30,428 nt of DNA, taken from a virus. Position numbers and translations under genes: made by a program. The stretch spans positions 1-30,428 of IMG/VR virus record IMGVR_UViG_3300027833_000163. One strand, 5' to 3'. Position 1 is the stretch's first letter. Every line of letters begins with the position of its first letter. A model generated the notes under the pieces. The model ran no database searches. It saw only the letters and a program-made list of their open reading frames with translations, and was not told the DNA's origin. Shown here piece after piece: positions 23,720 to 30,428 of this stretch.

Positions 23720-24877
23720 ATGTCAAATAACTGCTCAAATTGCTATAACGGATGTACTGAAGTATCTTCAGACAAATGCGTTAAATATACAGGGGTAGAT
23801 GTCCCTGTCTTAGGAATAAAACATGGAGACTCTCTATCGTTTGTAGAACAATCTCTAATAACTTATTTATCATCAACTCTTGATGGAACAGGAATATTTC
23901 CTGTAATTCCACCAGCAATAATATGTCCAACTGTTGAAAGTAATTTAGATGATTGTAATCCCCTATCTTTAAATAATTATTTAGAGGCTATAATTCAATC
24001 ATTGTGTCAAGTGGAAGCAACTATAGGTGTTATTCAAGAAGACATACCTAGTGAGCCATATATACTAAGATGTCTTAGTGTTCCAGGTATCACTGATGAT
24101 CCTAATGCTACAAGTACAGATACTCAGGCTGTTCTTCAAGCTGTTATAGATTATGTGTGTAATCTACAAACTCAATTAAATAATTTTATCACATATGCAA
24201 ATAATACTTTTGTTGCAATTTCAGATATAAATACGTACATTGAAAACTATTTAAATGGTAACCCACAACAAACTGCAATTAACAACAGAATGGTTCCGTT
24301 TTCTGCTACCCCTTACTTTGGAAGTTTAGGTAATTTTGATGGATCAGGTGCTGGTATAGGTGAATGGGATAGAATATTTTTATGTAATGGTGCTAATGGA
24401 ACTCCAGACCTTAGGGGAAGAGTTGTTGTAGCGTCTACTACTGGAATGCCTGGAGGAGGTGGTCTTGATCCAGCTGTAGTTCCAGTTCTTGGACAAGTTC
24501 CAGAATGGAGTTTAGGTACTACTAGTGGAGATTACAGAGCAACATTAACAACGTCTCAAATACCTCCACATACACATGCTTCAACTGTAACTTCTAGTCT
24601 TTCTCCAGCAAGTCATACTCACAAGATGGTTTCAATGGGTACTGCTAACACTCAAGATCCAGTTCAACCTGACCAACAAGTAAGACAATCTTATTCAACT
24701 GGTGGTAATTTAGGATACGCACTAAGAGGAACATCATCTCCAGCTACAAATGGATTAACGAGTGAAGTTACTCAAACTTTAAATGTTGGTGTATCACTAG
24801 CAGATACAGGTGGTGGACAAGGTCATAGCAACTGGCAACCTGGATATGGAGCATATTATATAATTTACATACCTTAA
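23720..24877 (+). CDS. Tail-collar-domain fibre protein (385 aa)
   Basis: Fibre-like protein. The N-terminus is Cys-rich (NCSNCYNGCTEVSSDKC), then KYTGVDVPVLGIKHGDSLSF, a motif shared with the next gene. Residues 80-190 hold helical heptad segments (LNNYLEAIIQSLCQVEATIG, LQAVIDYVCNLQTQLNNF) that probably trimerise. Residues about 195-385 match a phage tail collar domain: FLCNGANGTPDLRGRVVVA, then LTTSQIPPHTHASTV with a second SHTHK, and GHSNWQPGYGAYYIIYIP at the end. Such domains sit at fibre tips or in collars and bind surface glycans, often with metal held by His pairs. Likely a receptor-binding fibre or head fibre of this phage. The collar domain is well supported; exact location in the particle is unknown. 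Confidence 0.85.
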   Translation: MSNNCSNCYNGCTEVSSDKCVKYTGVDVPVLGIKHGDSLSFVEQSLITYLSSTLDGTGIFPVIPPAIICPTVESNLDDCNPLSLNNYLEAIIQSLCQVEATIGVIQEDIPSEPYILRCLSVPGITDDPNATSTDTQAVLQAVIDYVCNLQTQLNNFITYANNTFVAISDINTYIENYLNGNPQQTAINNRMVPFSATPYFGSLGNFDGSGAGIGEWDRIFLCNGANGTPDLRGRVVVASTTGMPGGGGLDPAVVPVLGQVPEWSLGTTSGDYRATLTTSQIPPHTHASTVTSSLSPASHTHKMVSMGTANTQDPVQPDQQVRQSYSTGGNLGYALRGTSSPATNGLTSEVTQTLNVGVSLADTGGGQGHSNWQPGYGAYYIIYIP

Positions 24878-24888
24878 AATAAAACAAA

Positions 24889-25215
24889 ATGGCATACTTA
24901 CCTGTAAACCCTTGCTGCACTGATGTAGTTCTAAATAGTCCTTGTGGATGTACTTCAAATTGCAACTGCTCATCAAACTCTTGTGGAACAAAAGGTCCTT
25001 TATCAAGCACAGTTGTGTATGATGGACCTACAACTCCATGCACAAATATAGAAGCATGTGACACATTAAATGTTGCATTATCTAAAATTGATCAACTTCT
25101 TTGTGCATTACAAGTTCAACAAGTTACAAATACTCAAGAAATTGCTGCAATGAAAGCACAAATAATTGATATAAATAACCAAATAACAAACATTAACAAT
25201 AACTGCTGTTCATAA
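24889..25215 (+). CDS. Cys-rich short fibre or fibre-associated protein (108 aa)
   Basis: Starts 11 nt after the collar protein. The N-terminal third is cysteine-rich (NPCCTDVVLNSPCGCTSNCN). The segment VVYDGPTTPCTNIEACDTLN resembles the VKYTGVDVPVLGIKHGDSLS part of the preceding fibre protein. The rest is a coiled coil (ALSKIDQLLCALQ, TNTQEIAAMKAQIIDINNQI) ending in CCS. It looks like a short trimeric stalk lacking a tip domain, possibly a cofactor, chaperone or accessory subunit of the collar fibre. The antisense frames here are shadows. Confidence 0.72.
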   Translation: MAYLPVNPCCTDVVLNSPCGCTSNCNCSSNSCGTKGPLSSTVVYDGPTTPCTNIEACDTLNVALSKIDQLLCALQVQQVTNTQEIAAMKAQIIDINNQITNINNNCCS

Positions 25216-25217
25216 TT

Positions 25218-25436
25218 ATGACTGTACTTTTAACATTAACTACTGCAGGCATCAATGCTGATAACTTTGAGTTGTATTCAAATAAAGATAATTTTGATAT
25301 TCCTTTTGAAACAGGTGTGTCTAGAACATTATTATTAAGTGGATACACTAGCTCTGTTGTACCAGATTACTCAACTACAGTGAGAGTTAAAGCTAATGGG
25401 ATGTGCATTAATTACGTAGATATTTTATTACAATAA
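25218..25436 (+). CDS. Stand-alone copy of recurring docking domain (72 aa)
   Basis: The whole product is one copy of the cassette's recurring domain: TLTTAGINADNFELYSNKDN, PFETGVSRTLLLSGYTSS, TTVRVKANGMCINY. The pattern PFE-x6-LLSG-Y and xVRV plus a late Cys matches the copies at 19419, 25459, 26588 and 26822. No signal peptide, stalk or membrane segment. It starts two bases after the previous stop. Probably a small virion surface or adaptor subunit, or a capping copy competing with stalked versions; inferred from paralogy only. Confidence 0.75.
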   Translation: MTVLLTLTTAGINADNFELYSNKDNFDIPFETGVSRTLLLSGYTSSVVPDYSTTVRVKANGMCINYVDILLQ

Positions 25437-25458
25437 AACAAACACAACACTATAAGAT

Positions 25459-26574
25459 ATGTTAATACAAATAACCATAACTATCCCTCCGTCTGGCATT
25501 GCTGGACCATTTGATTTATTTTCAGATGCAGATGGGTATACTTCTCCTTTCGAGACACAAGTACCAGCTACAGAATTAGAGTCTGGTTATGTTGTAGAAC
25601 TTCCTCTAGGTGCAACTATTATTAGAGTTTGCTCTGTAGGTAACTGTGAAAATTGTATTGACATACCAACTAATTGCCCAACTACTACAACAACATCATC
25701 TAGTAGTACAACAACTACAAGTACTAGTAGTACATCTACTACTACATCAACTAGTTCAACAACAACAACTTCTACAACACTTCCTCCTCCTTATAAATTT
25801 GATTGGGTATTACAGACTAATACGCCAACAACTATAGGAACTGTAAATCTTAAACTATTTGTAGACGGACTACCTGTTGTAGATTCTACAATAAGTGTAG
25901 GTAATACTACACAATCTGGTCAATTACTTATTCAAGCTGGAGCTATTGTACAGGCAACTGTGAGTAACTTAAAATCAGGATCTCATGAGTTTGGAAATAA
26001 GATAGCACAAAATGGAGTTCTTTATCAACCAAATGATATATGCAATCCTTGTACTGATGAATTGATAACTCCATTCTTTCAATCTTATGTAATGGAACCA
26101 GCTAATCAACTCTTTGTATTTGATAGTGTAATAGTAGTTCCATCAACAACTACTACTACAAGTTCTTCAAGTACAAGTACAACAACTACATCTAGTACAA
26201 GTAGTACTACTACTACAACCACCACATGTGATTGTAGCTTAAATGGCCTTACTGCAACTTATATAGTACCAGTGACTACAACAACAAGTACTACACCTAG
26301 TAGTGGTACTATTGATCCAGGAGCAATATCTAGTAATACTTCTCCTATAACTAGTGATTGTTCTTTACTTCTAGATTCTACTTGTTATATACAGCATGCA
26401 GCAATAAACAATATTAGTGTAGGTGATAGAATATTTAATGACTCTTTAGGAAATAATCCATTTGTAGGTAATGGACAGTATTATAAAATACAACTTAATA
26501 CAAACTCATCAAGATACAGTGCTAGAGTAGATAGTAATGGATATATACTTTCTAATATAGCATTGTGTTTTTAA
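25459..26574 (+). CDS. Docking domain with two Thr/Ser stalks (371 aa)
   Basis: Residues 1-74 are a copy of the recurring domain (GPFDLFSDADGY, PFETQVPATELESGY, IIRVCSVGNCENC). A 33-residue Thr/Ser stalk (75-107) leads to a beta-sandwich-like domain (about 110-227; YKFDWVLQTNTPTTIGTVNL, GQLLIQAGAIVQATVSNLKSG). A 28-residue stalk (229-256), then CDCSLNGLTATYIVP and a third Thr run follow. A final small domain (about 290-371) has paired cysteines (ITSDCSLLLDSTCYI) and a YYKIQLNTNSSRYSARVDSN segment, typical of short carbohydrate- or protein-binding modules. Bead-on-string layout suggests a flexible surface fibre. No enzymatic motif visible. Confidence 0.75.
   Translation: MLIQITITIPPSGIAGPFDLFSDADGYTSPFETQVPATELESGYVVELPLGATIIRVCSVGNCENCIDIPTNCPTTTTTSSSSTTTTSTSSTSTTTSTSSTTTTSTTLPPPYKFDWVLQTNTPTTIGTVNLKLFVDGLPVVDSTISVGNTTQSGQLLIQAGAIVQATVSNLKSGSHEFGNKIAQNGVLYQPNDICNPCTDELITPFFQSYVMEPANQLFVFDSVIVVPSTTTTTSSSSTSTTTTSSTSSTTTTTTTCDCSLNGLTATYIVPVTTTTSTTPSSGTIDPGAISSNTSPITSDCSLLLDSTCYIQHAAINNISVGDRIFNDSLGNNPFVGNGQYYKIQLNTNSSRYSARVDSNGYILSNIALCF
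25681..25779 (+). repeat. Thr/Ser linker DNA, first tract
   Basis: Thirty-three consecutive Thr or Ser codons (ACA, ACT, AGT, TCT, TCA), the longest stalk in the window, following the docking domain of the 371-aa protein. Sub-motifs AGTACT/AGTAGT/ACAACA recur and are shared with tracts at 16848 and 26143, so homologous exchange between them is possible. Confidence 0.85.
26143..26226 (+). repeat. Thr/Ser linker DNA, second tract
   Basis: Twenty-eight consecutive Thr or Ser codons (residues 229-256 of the 371-aa protein), very similar in codon pattern to the other tracts. It separates the beta-sandwich-like domain from a Cys-containing segment. Confidence 0.85.
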
Positions 26575-26587
26575 ATAAAATAATAAT

Positions 26588-26818
26588 ATGGCAGCAAATG
26601 CAATAATTAGATTAACCTCAGCAGGAGTATGTTCTGGACCTGTGGATATTTATTCAAATGCAGATAGTTTTGTAACACCTTTTGCAACAGGTGTTTCAAT
26701 AGCAATATTGACATCCCCCTTTGGATATCTAACACCTCTTCCTTCTGGAACTACTTCGATTAGGGTTCAAAATTCAAACCTTGCATGTAGTAATTTTGAA
26801 CAAGCAATAATAACATAA
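26588..26818 (+). CDS. Stand-alone copy of recurring docking domain (76 aa)
   Basis: Single-domain product matching the recurring pattern: RLTSAGVCSGPVDIYSNADS, PFATGVSIAILTSPFGYLTP, TTSIRVQNSNLACSNF. It has a slightly longer loop after the second PF motif (TSPFGYLTPLPSG) than the other copies. ATG follows an AATAAAATAATAAT leader identical in type to that of the 188-aa gene. Lies directly before another single-domain copy, a likely tandem duplication with strong divergence. Confidence 0.75.
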   Translation: MAANAIIRLTSAGVCSGPVDIYSNADSFVTPFATGVSIAILTSPFGYLTPLPSGTTSIRVQNSNLACSNFEQAIIT

Positions 26819-26821
26819 AAG

Positions 26822-27046
26822 ATGACAGGAGCAATACAATTTGGAACACTAGGTGTAGATACAGGACCTTTTTACATATACTCAGATGTAAATGAGTTTA
26901 CAGCACCCTTTGAACAAAACATAACTAGAACACAGTTACTATCAGGATACCCAACAGATAAAGTACCTGATGATACAAATATTATTAGAGTAGTATCTTT
27001 TGGAAGTTGTAAAACATCTGTAGAAATAATAGTAGATCCTCAATAA
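26822..27046 (+). CDS. Stand-alone copy of recurring docking domain (74 aa)
   Basis: Last gene of the cassette, three bases after the previous stop. It matches the recurring domain well: GVDTGPFYIYSDVNEF, APFEQNITRTQLLSGYPTD, NIIRVVSFGSCKTSVEI. It ends with a short acidic tail and is followed directly by an intrinsic terminator. Function inferred only from paralogy: a small subunit or docking piece of the surface structures. The antisense frame overlapping the end is a shadow. Confidence 0.75.
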   Translation: MTGAIQFGTLGVDTGPFYIYSDVNEFTAPFEQNITRTQLLSGYPTDKVPDDTNIIRVVSFGSCKTSVEIIVDPQ

Positions 27047-27080
27047 TAAAAAGTCTTGTTTTGTTGGTTTTACAAGGCTT

Positions 27081-27112
27081 CTCCTGGGGTGTAATAGCCC
27101 TGGGAGTTTTTT
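27081..27112 (+). terminator. Intrinsic terminator at cassette end
   Basis: CTCCTGGGG (27081-27089) pairs with CCCTGGGAG (27098-27106) in a 9-bp stem including two wobble pairs, with an 8-nt loop, followed by six T residues. It closes the surface cassette. The 106 nt after it (27113-27218) hold no gene; a weak TTTATTTG box at 27157-27164 might be part of a promoter for the next gene. Confidence 0.85.
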
Positions 27113-27218
27113 ATTTATAACCAAATTAGTTATAAAGAATAACCATCCTTAGTAAATTTATTTGTAATATCCAAAATAAATTCCATATCTTTACCATATT
27201 TAACTAAACCCACACCCT

Positions 27219-28463
27219 ATGTCACACTCTGAAGATTTACTCATACAGTTAAAGTCAATGTTAGCTTGGAAGAAAAGTAAAAAGTTTTATGCTGAGAAGT
27301 TGCAAATTACAGAAGATGAAGTAAATGAACTTATAAAGGATATAAAAAAAGAGAATAAAGACTCAGCAGAAACATTTATAAAAGATGCAGGTAAACTTAG
27401 TGAAGAAGTTGAATTTATAAAAAAAGTAAATAATGAAAAAGGTACATTAGAGAGTACTGTTACTTTAGACTTTGAACCAAAGAATGAATTAGATTTAGCA
27501 GCACTTCATAAAATAGATTTAACTAAATATATAATTACAAATTACTGGTCTAAATTACTCCCTAGTGGAAAGTTTACATCTTCGGTATTTTCTAAAAGAA
27601 AGCAACCTAAAGATTACACACCAGAAGACTTTAAACAGTTCTTAGAAAACTATAAGTCAAGTTACGTTCCAATACTTGCACCAGAAAGAAATAAAAATAA
27701 AGATCTTATAGATATTGAGTTATCCCTTTCAGATTTTCATTTAGCAAAAAGATATGTAGATGGTGATAATGATCCTGGAACTAGAGCTGTTAGATTTATT
27801 AATGTAGCTAAAAAACTAATACACAAAGTTAAGTCCGTATATGATATAAATAGAGTGGTCTTTCCTATATCAAATGATTTTTTTCATACAGATAATTATC
27901 AAAACCAAACAACAAACGGAACTCCTCAAGATGTCATATTAGATTATGCCAGTGAGTATGAATTAGGATTTGCTATTCTTGTAGATACTATTAAGATGTT
28001 AAAGTCAAACTCTATAGATGTTCAAGTAATATTGGTTCAAGGTAATCATGATAGAACTAAATCATTTTATTTAGCACATGCATTAGAGGTATACTTTCAA
28101 GATGAGCCAGATGTATTTTTTGATAGAGAAGAAGGCTTAGTAAAAGCAACTGTAATAGGTAGCACATTTATTGGCTTCCATCACGGTAACTGTAAAATAG
28201 AGGCGTTACCTTTATTATTTGCAACACATCCAAAGTATAGTAAATGGTTTGGTGATGCTACATATAGAGAAGTTCATACAGGTGATAAACATCACTATAT
28301 GGCTAAAGAAATAAAAGGGGTGAGGATACAACAAATGCCTAGTTTATCTGGAACAGATAGGTGGCATAAAGATAATAATTTTGTACATAGTGTACGAGCT
28401 GCCCTAGCTCTAGTTTATGATTTTAAAGTAGGCAAGGTGGCTGAATTTGAAGAAAGAATATAA
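27219..28463 (+). CDS. HTH-metallophosphatase fusion protein (414 aa)
   Basis: Residues 1-45 resemble a small helix-turn-helix (KKSKKFYAEKLQITEDEVNE). A charged helical linker follows to about 100, with a further mixed segment to about 160. Residues 165-405 are a calcineurin-like metallophosphatase with the expected metal motifs: LSDFHLA (D172, H174), ISNDFFHTDN (D220, H223), VQGNHDRTKS (G275-N-H-D278), FHHGN (H321/H322), and HTGDKHHY (H353, H358, H359). It would hydrolyse phosphoester bonds, possibly in DNA or nucleotides, using two metal ions. The second motif has Asn where Gly is usual. Its location among connector genes suggests a role in genome handling at packaging or ejection, which is inference. 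It follows a terminator, so it may have its own promoter. Confidence 0.85.
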   Translation: MSHSEDLLIQLKSMLAWKKSKKFYAEKLQITEDEVNELIKDIKKENKDSAETFIKDAGKLSEEVEFIKKVNNEKGTLESTVTLDFEPKNELDLAALHKIDLTKYIITNYWSKLLPSGKFTSSVFSKRKQPKDYTPEDFKQFLENYKSSYVPILAPERNKNKDLIDIELSLSDFHLAKRYVDGDNDPGTRAVRFINVAKKLIHKVKSVYDINRVVFPISNDFFHTDNYQNQTTNGTPQDVILDYASEYELGFAILVDTIKMLKSNSIDVQVILVQGNHDRTKSFYLAHALEVYFQDEPDVFFDREEGLVKATVIGSTFIGFHHGNCKIEALPLLFATHPKYSKWFGDATYREVHTGDKHHYMAKEIKGVRIQQMPSLSGTDRWHKDNNFVHSVRAALALVYDFKVGKVAEFEERI

Positions 28464-28465
28464 TT

Positions 28466-29194
28466 ATGGCAACATTGAGAAAATTAGTTTCAGATATAAG
28501 ATCTACACATAAGATCTTATCTACTGATGCGCTTATAACTGATAGAGCAATAGCATCTGAAGTTAGAGTTAACGCATTGACTTTAATTAAAAGAGAAACT
28601 AATATAAGAAAACTCTGGGCCAGTGATACTTTATTTACCACTATTCCTTGTTTGGAAATGGTTGAAGTACCTATATCTGAATGCTGTGAGTTTGCTGATG
28701 AGTGTACAGTTGCAAGAACAAAATATAAACTTCCAAGAATGTCTGAAGGGAATTACCAATATGTAATTCAAGGTGTATATTCTATAAATGCTATGGGAGG
28801 AAAAGGTACTAAATTAAAAGAGATAACAATAAATAGATACTTAAATTTATTAAAGTTACCAATAATTAAAAAGCAAAGTTACTTCTGGATATCTAATGGA
28901 TATATGTATATTAGTAACCCATTGCTAAAGTTAGTAAGAATGGCTGCATTATTTGAAGAAGACATACCTAATGAAATAATGTATCCAGATTGTGATTGTG
29001 GAAGTCCTGAGTATACAGATGAAGAGTATTGTAAGAACCCTTTAGATAAAGAATATGCATTACCAGGGTACTTACAGCAACAAGTGTTAGCTATGACATC
29101 TACAAAACTATTATCTACATACTTTCAAATTAAGACTGATATGAGTAATGAAGGTATAGATGGACAGGCACCAAATGCTCAACCTACGAATTAA
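28466..29194 (+). CDS. Ring or connector-type structural protein (242 aa)
   Basis: Begins three bases after the metallophosphatase stop. The N-terminal helical part (LVSDIRSTHKILSTDALITD, VNALTLIKRETNIRKLW) is followed by a beta-rich centre with cysteine pairs (VPISECCEFADECT, RTKYKLPRMSEGNYQYVIQG). A helical C-terminus follows, with YPDCDCGSPEYTDEEYC and a Gln/Asn-rich end. The conserved-looking core and the position before an IHF-like protein and a gp4-like tail protein fit a ring/connector protein between portal and tail of crAss-like phages. Exact ring number cannot be assigned from sequence alone. Confidence 0.78.
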   Translation: MATLRKLVSDIRSTHKILSTDALITDRAIASEVRVNALTLIKRETNIRKLWASDTLFTTIPCLEMVEVPISECCEFADECTVARTKYKLPRMSEGNYQYVIQGVYSINAMGGKGTKLKEITINRYLNLLKLPIIKKQSYFWISNGYMYISNPLLKLVRMAALFEEDIPNEIMYPDCDCGSPEYTDEEYCKNPLDKEYALPGYLQQQVLAMTSTKLLSTYFQIKTDMSNEGIDGQAPNAQPTN

Positions 29195-29205
29195 AAACTA
29201 TATAG

Positions 29206-29685
29206 ATGTCTAGAGTCTCTGTTGATTGGAGAAGTGCGAGTAAAGATAATTACAATGATTTTTGTAAAAAGAATCCACTTGTAAATTTAAACTTTGATGA
29301 GTGGAGAAATATACTTTATGCATTTAATGACTCTTTTAAACATCACATATTAGAAACAGGTGAAAAAGAAAAACTTCCCTGTGGTTTTGGAGACTTTTCT
29401 ATAAACAAAAAGAAAAGAAGAAAGGTTAAAGGAGTAGGAGGAAAAGAATTTATTAATCTTCCTATTGATTGGCAAAAAACTAAAGAGAAAGGTAAAGTTA
29501 TATACAACTTTAATTATCACACTGAAGGATATTTTTTTGGGTGGTTATGGTTTAAAGAATCTGCAAGATTTAGAAATGCAGATCTTTGGTATTTTAAACC
29601 ATCTAGAGACACATCAAGATTACTCTCCCACTATATAAAGACCGATAAAAAGTACCAACATACATACAACGAATGGAAAAAATAA
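29206..29685 (+). CDS. HU/IHF-like protein of the virion region (159 aa)
   Basis: Residues about 20-75 match an HU/IHF-type domain: helices in LNFDEWRNILYAFNDSFKHHIL, then KLPCGFGDFSINKKKRRKVK, equivalent to the GFG-x-F hairpin followed by a basic arm. The arm is followed by an unusual insertion (FINLPIDWQKTKEKGKVIYN, then FNYHTEGYFFGWLWFKE) and a basic C-terminus. IHF-like genes in the tail/connector region are a known feature of crAss-like phages. It may pack DNA near the portal, serve in ejection or be a structural protein that reuses the fold. A second HU/IHF-like gene is at 3425-3784, far away and divergent. Confidence 0.78.
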   Translation: MSRVSVDWRSASKDNYNDFCKKNPLVNLNFDEWRNILYAFNDSFKHHILETGEKEKLPCGFGDFSINKKKRRKVKGVGGKEFINLPIDWQKTKEKGKVIYNFNYHTEGYFFGWLWFKESARFRNADLWYFKPSRDTSRLLSHYIKTDKKYQHTYNEWKK

Positions 29686-29688
29686 GCT

Positions 29689-30428
29689 ATGTCATACTAT
29701 TATAAATACAATTTCGTCTCACCAGAGCCTCTATATGCAACTGTAAAAGAAGAACTTAAAAGTTACTTTGATACTGGTGCAGTGGATGATTTGTTGTTCC
29801 CTACATATTTAGACAAGTGTTTAAAAAAGTTAGGAAGAACCACTTACGTAATTAGTGAACAAGTTTTGTTTATAGAAGACTTTGAGGCAAGATTACCAGA
29901 TAACTTTCATGCAGTTAGGGAAGCTTGGATGTGTGCATCGATACCAGGTAATCCATACCCTGCAGCTTCTTCTTTTTATTCTCAGGCAGCAAATGCAACA
30001 ACTATTCAAGTATCACCCCTAACAATAGGAGGTACACCTTGTAATAACCCTGAGTGTCAACATCCAAGTTGTGATGGTACGTGTATGCCTGAATTAGTTC
30101 AAGCTGTATACAAAACAAACAATGAAATAGCTAGATCATATAGACATAGCTATTTATTAAAACCAGGAAATATATCTACTAGAAAACAATGTGATGTAAA
30201 TTATAGAAGTGACTGGAACAACTTTGCTCCACCAGTTCGTGAGTTTACTCCTGGATCTGCTTCTTATGATTCGTTTGATATTAGAGATAACAAATTTGTA
30301 ACTAACTTCAGAAACGGTGTAGTGCATTTATTATTTTATGCTACAGAATATGATGATATAGGTAATCAATTAGTTCCTGATAATTATAGTATAGCTGAAT
30401 ATGTAGAAGCATTTATTAAATTTAAAGT
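29689..30428 (+). CDS. Tail tubular/ring protein, P22 gp4-like, truncated by window edge
   Basis: Open at the right end; 246 complete codons visible from ATG at 29689. The N-terminus (SYYYKYNFVSPEPLYATVKE, DFEARLPDNFHAVREAWMC) and the later part (FRNGVVHLLFYATEYDDIG, LVPDNYSIAEYVEAFIKFK) match the style of P22 gp4-like tail stabilisation or tail tubular proteins, whose C-terminal helices face the portal. A Cys-rich loop (CNNPECQHPSCDGTCM) interrupts the beta region and could hold a zinc ion. In crAss-like phages such a protein forms a ring between portal and tail. Complete length unknown. Confidence 0.78.
   Translation, partial: MSYYYKYNFVSPEPLYATVKEELKSYFDTGAVDDLLFPTYLDKCLKKLGRTTYVISEQVLFIEDFEARLPDNFHAVREAWMCASIPGNPYPAASSFYSQAANATTIQVSPLTIGGTPCNNPECQHPSCDGTCMPELVQAVYKTNNEIARSYRHSYLLKPGNISTRKQCDVNYRSDWNNFAPPVREFTPGSASYDSFDIRDNKFVTNFRNGVVHLLFYATEYDDIGNQLVPDNYSIAEYVEAFIKFK

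Noticed and set aside
24768-25064. Leftward frames across the end of the fibre gene
   Set aside because: Antisense to two well-supported genes and lacking any leader or neighbours in that orientation.
22314-25215. Diversity-generating retroelement targeting the fibre gene
   Set aside because: No reverse transcriptase and no template/variable repeat pair are visible in the window.
16848-26226. Thr/Ser tracts as a CRISPR array or noncoding tandem repeat
   Set aside because: The repeats stay in frame as Thr/Ser codons inside long intact genes and have no spacer structure.

Overview
The window looks like part of a crAss-like bacteriophage (order Crassvirales) genome infecting a member of the Bacteroidota. 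The evidence is the run of recognisable virion genes in crAss-like order: large terminase, portal, an acidic scaffold-like protein, a major capsid protein of the crAss type, connector/ring-type proteins, an HU/IHF-like protein and the start of a P22 gp4-like tail protein. The DNA is AT-rich, start codons lie behind A-rich leaders rather than clear Shine-Dalgarno sites, and a Bacteroidota-type promoter (TTG, 19 nt, TAnnTTTG) stands in front of the rightward gene block. All long reading frames are intact with ordinary stops, and TAG is used as a stop, so I see no stop-codon recoding here.

Layout. Positions 1-2725 are a leftward block of very small genes with short spacings or overlaps (several are below 60 codons). 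It includes a Fis-type helix-turn-helix protein, a single-pass membrane microprotein, a zinc-finger-like protein and, at its right end, a GC-richer 146-aa gene of unknown function. Two stretches inside it (1319-1514 and 1823-2284) hold no convincing gene but contain inverted repeats that could fold as RNA. Positions 2726-3075 are the divergence point, with unusual G/C tracts, a G-quadruplex-like motif and the rightward promoter. Positions 3076-5001 carry six or seven small overlapping genes (winged-helix-like, HU/IHF-like, double zinc-ribbon, unknowns) leading into packaging and head genes (terL, portal, scaffold-like, capsid) up to 12615. A 214-nt gap after the capsid gene can fold into several nested hairpins and is the best noncoding RNA candidate in the window.

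Positions 12830-15730 are conserved-looking structural genes ending at a strong intrinsic terminator (15770-15815). Positions 15827-27046 are an accessory surface cassette, closed by a second terminator (27081-27112). It has two giant proteins (960 and 963 aa) with Thr/Ser-rich stalks, beta-propeller-like segments and, in one, a VWA/MIDAS-like segment. It also has a complete trypsin-like serine protease of the NAL1-like kind, a phage tail-collar fibre protein and a cysteine-rich fibre-like protein. A previously unnamed (to my knowledge) ~70-residue domain occurs five times, alone or as the N-terminus of stalked proteins. Positions 27219-30428 return to the core: an HTH-metallophosphatase fusion, a ring/connector-type protein, an HU/IHF-like protein and a truncated tail protein.

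Working model (inference): the leftward small genes act early on the host; the rightward genes build the particle. The terminator-bounded cassette decorates the particle with swappable modules joined by low-complexity Thr/Ser linkers to a shared small docking domain. The protease, VWA and propeller modules would act on the host surface or extracellular matrix.
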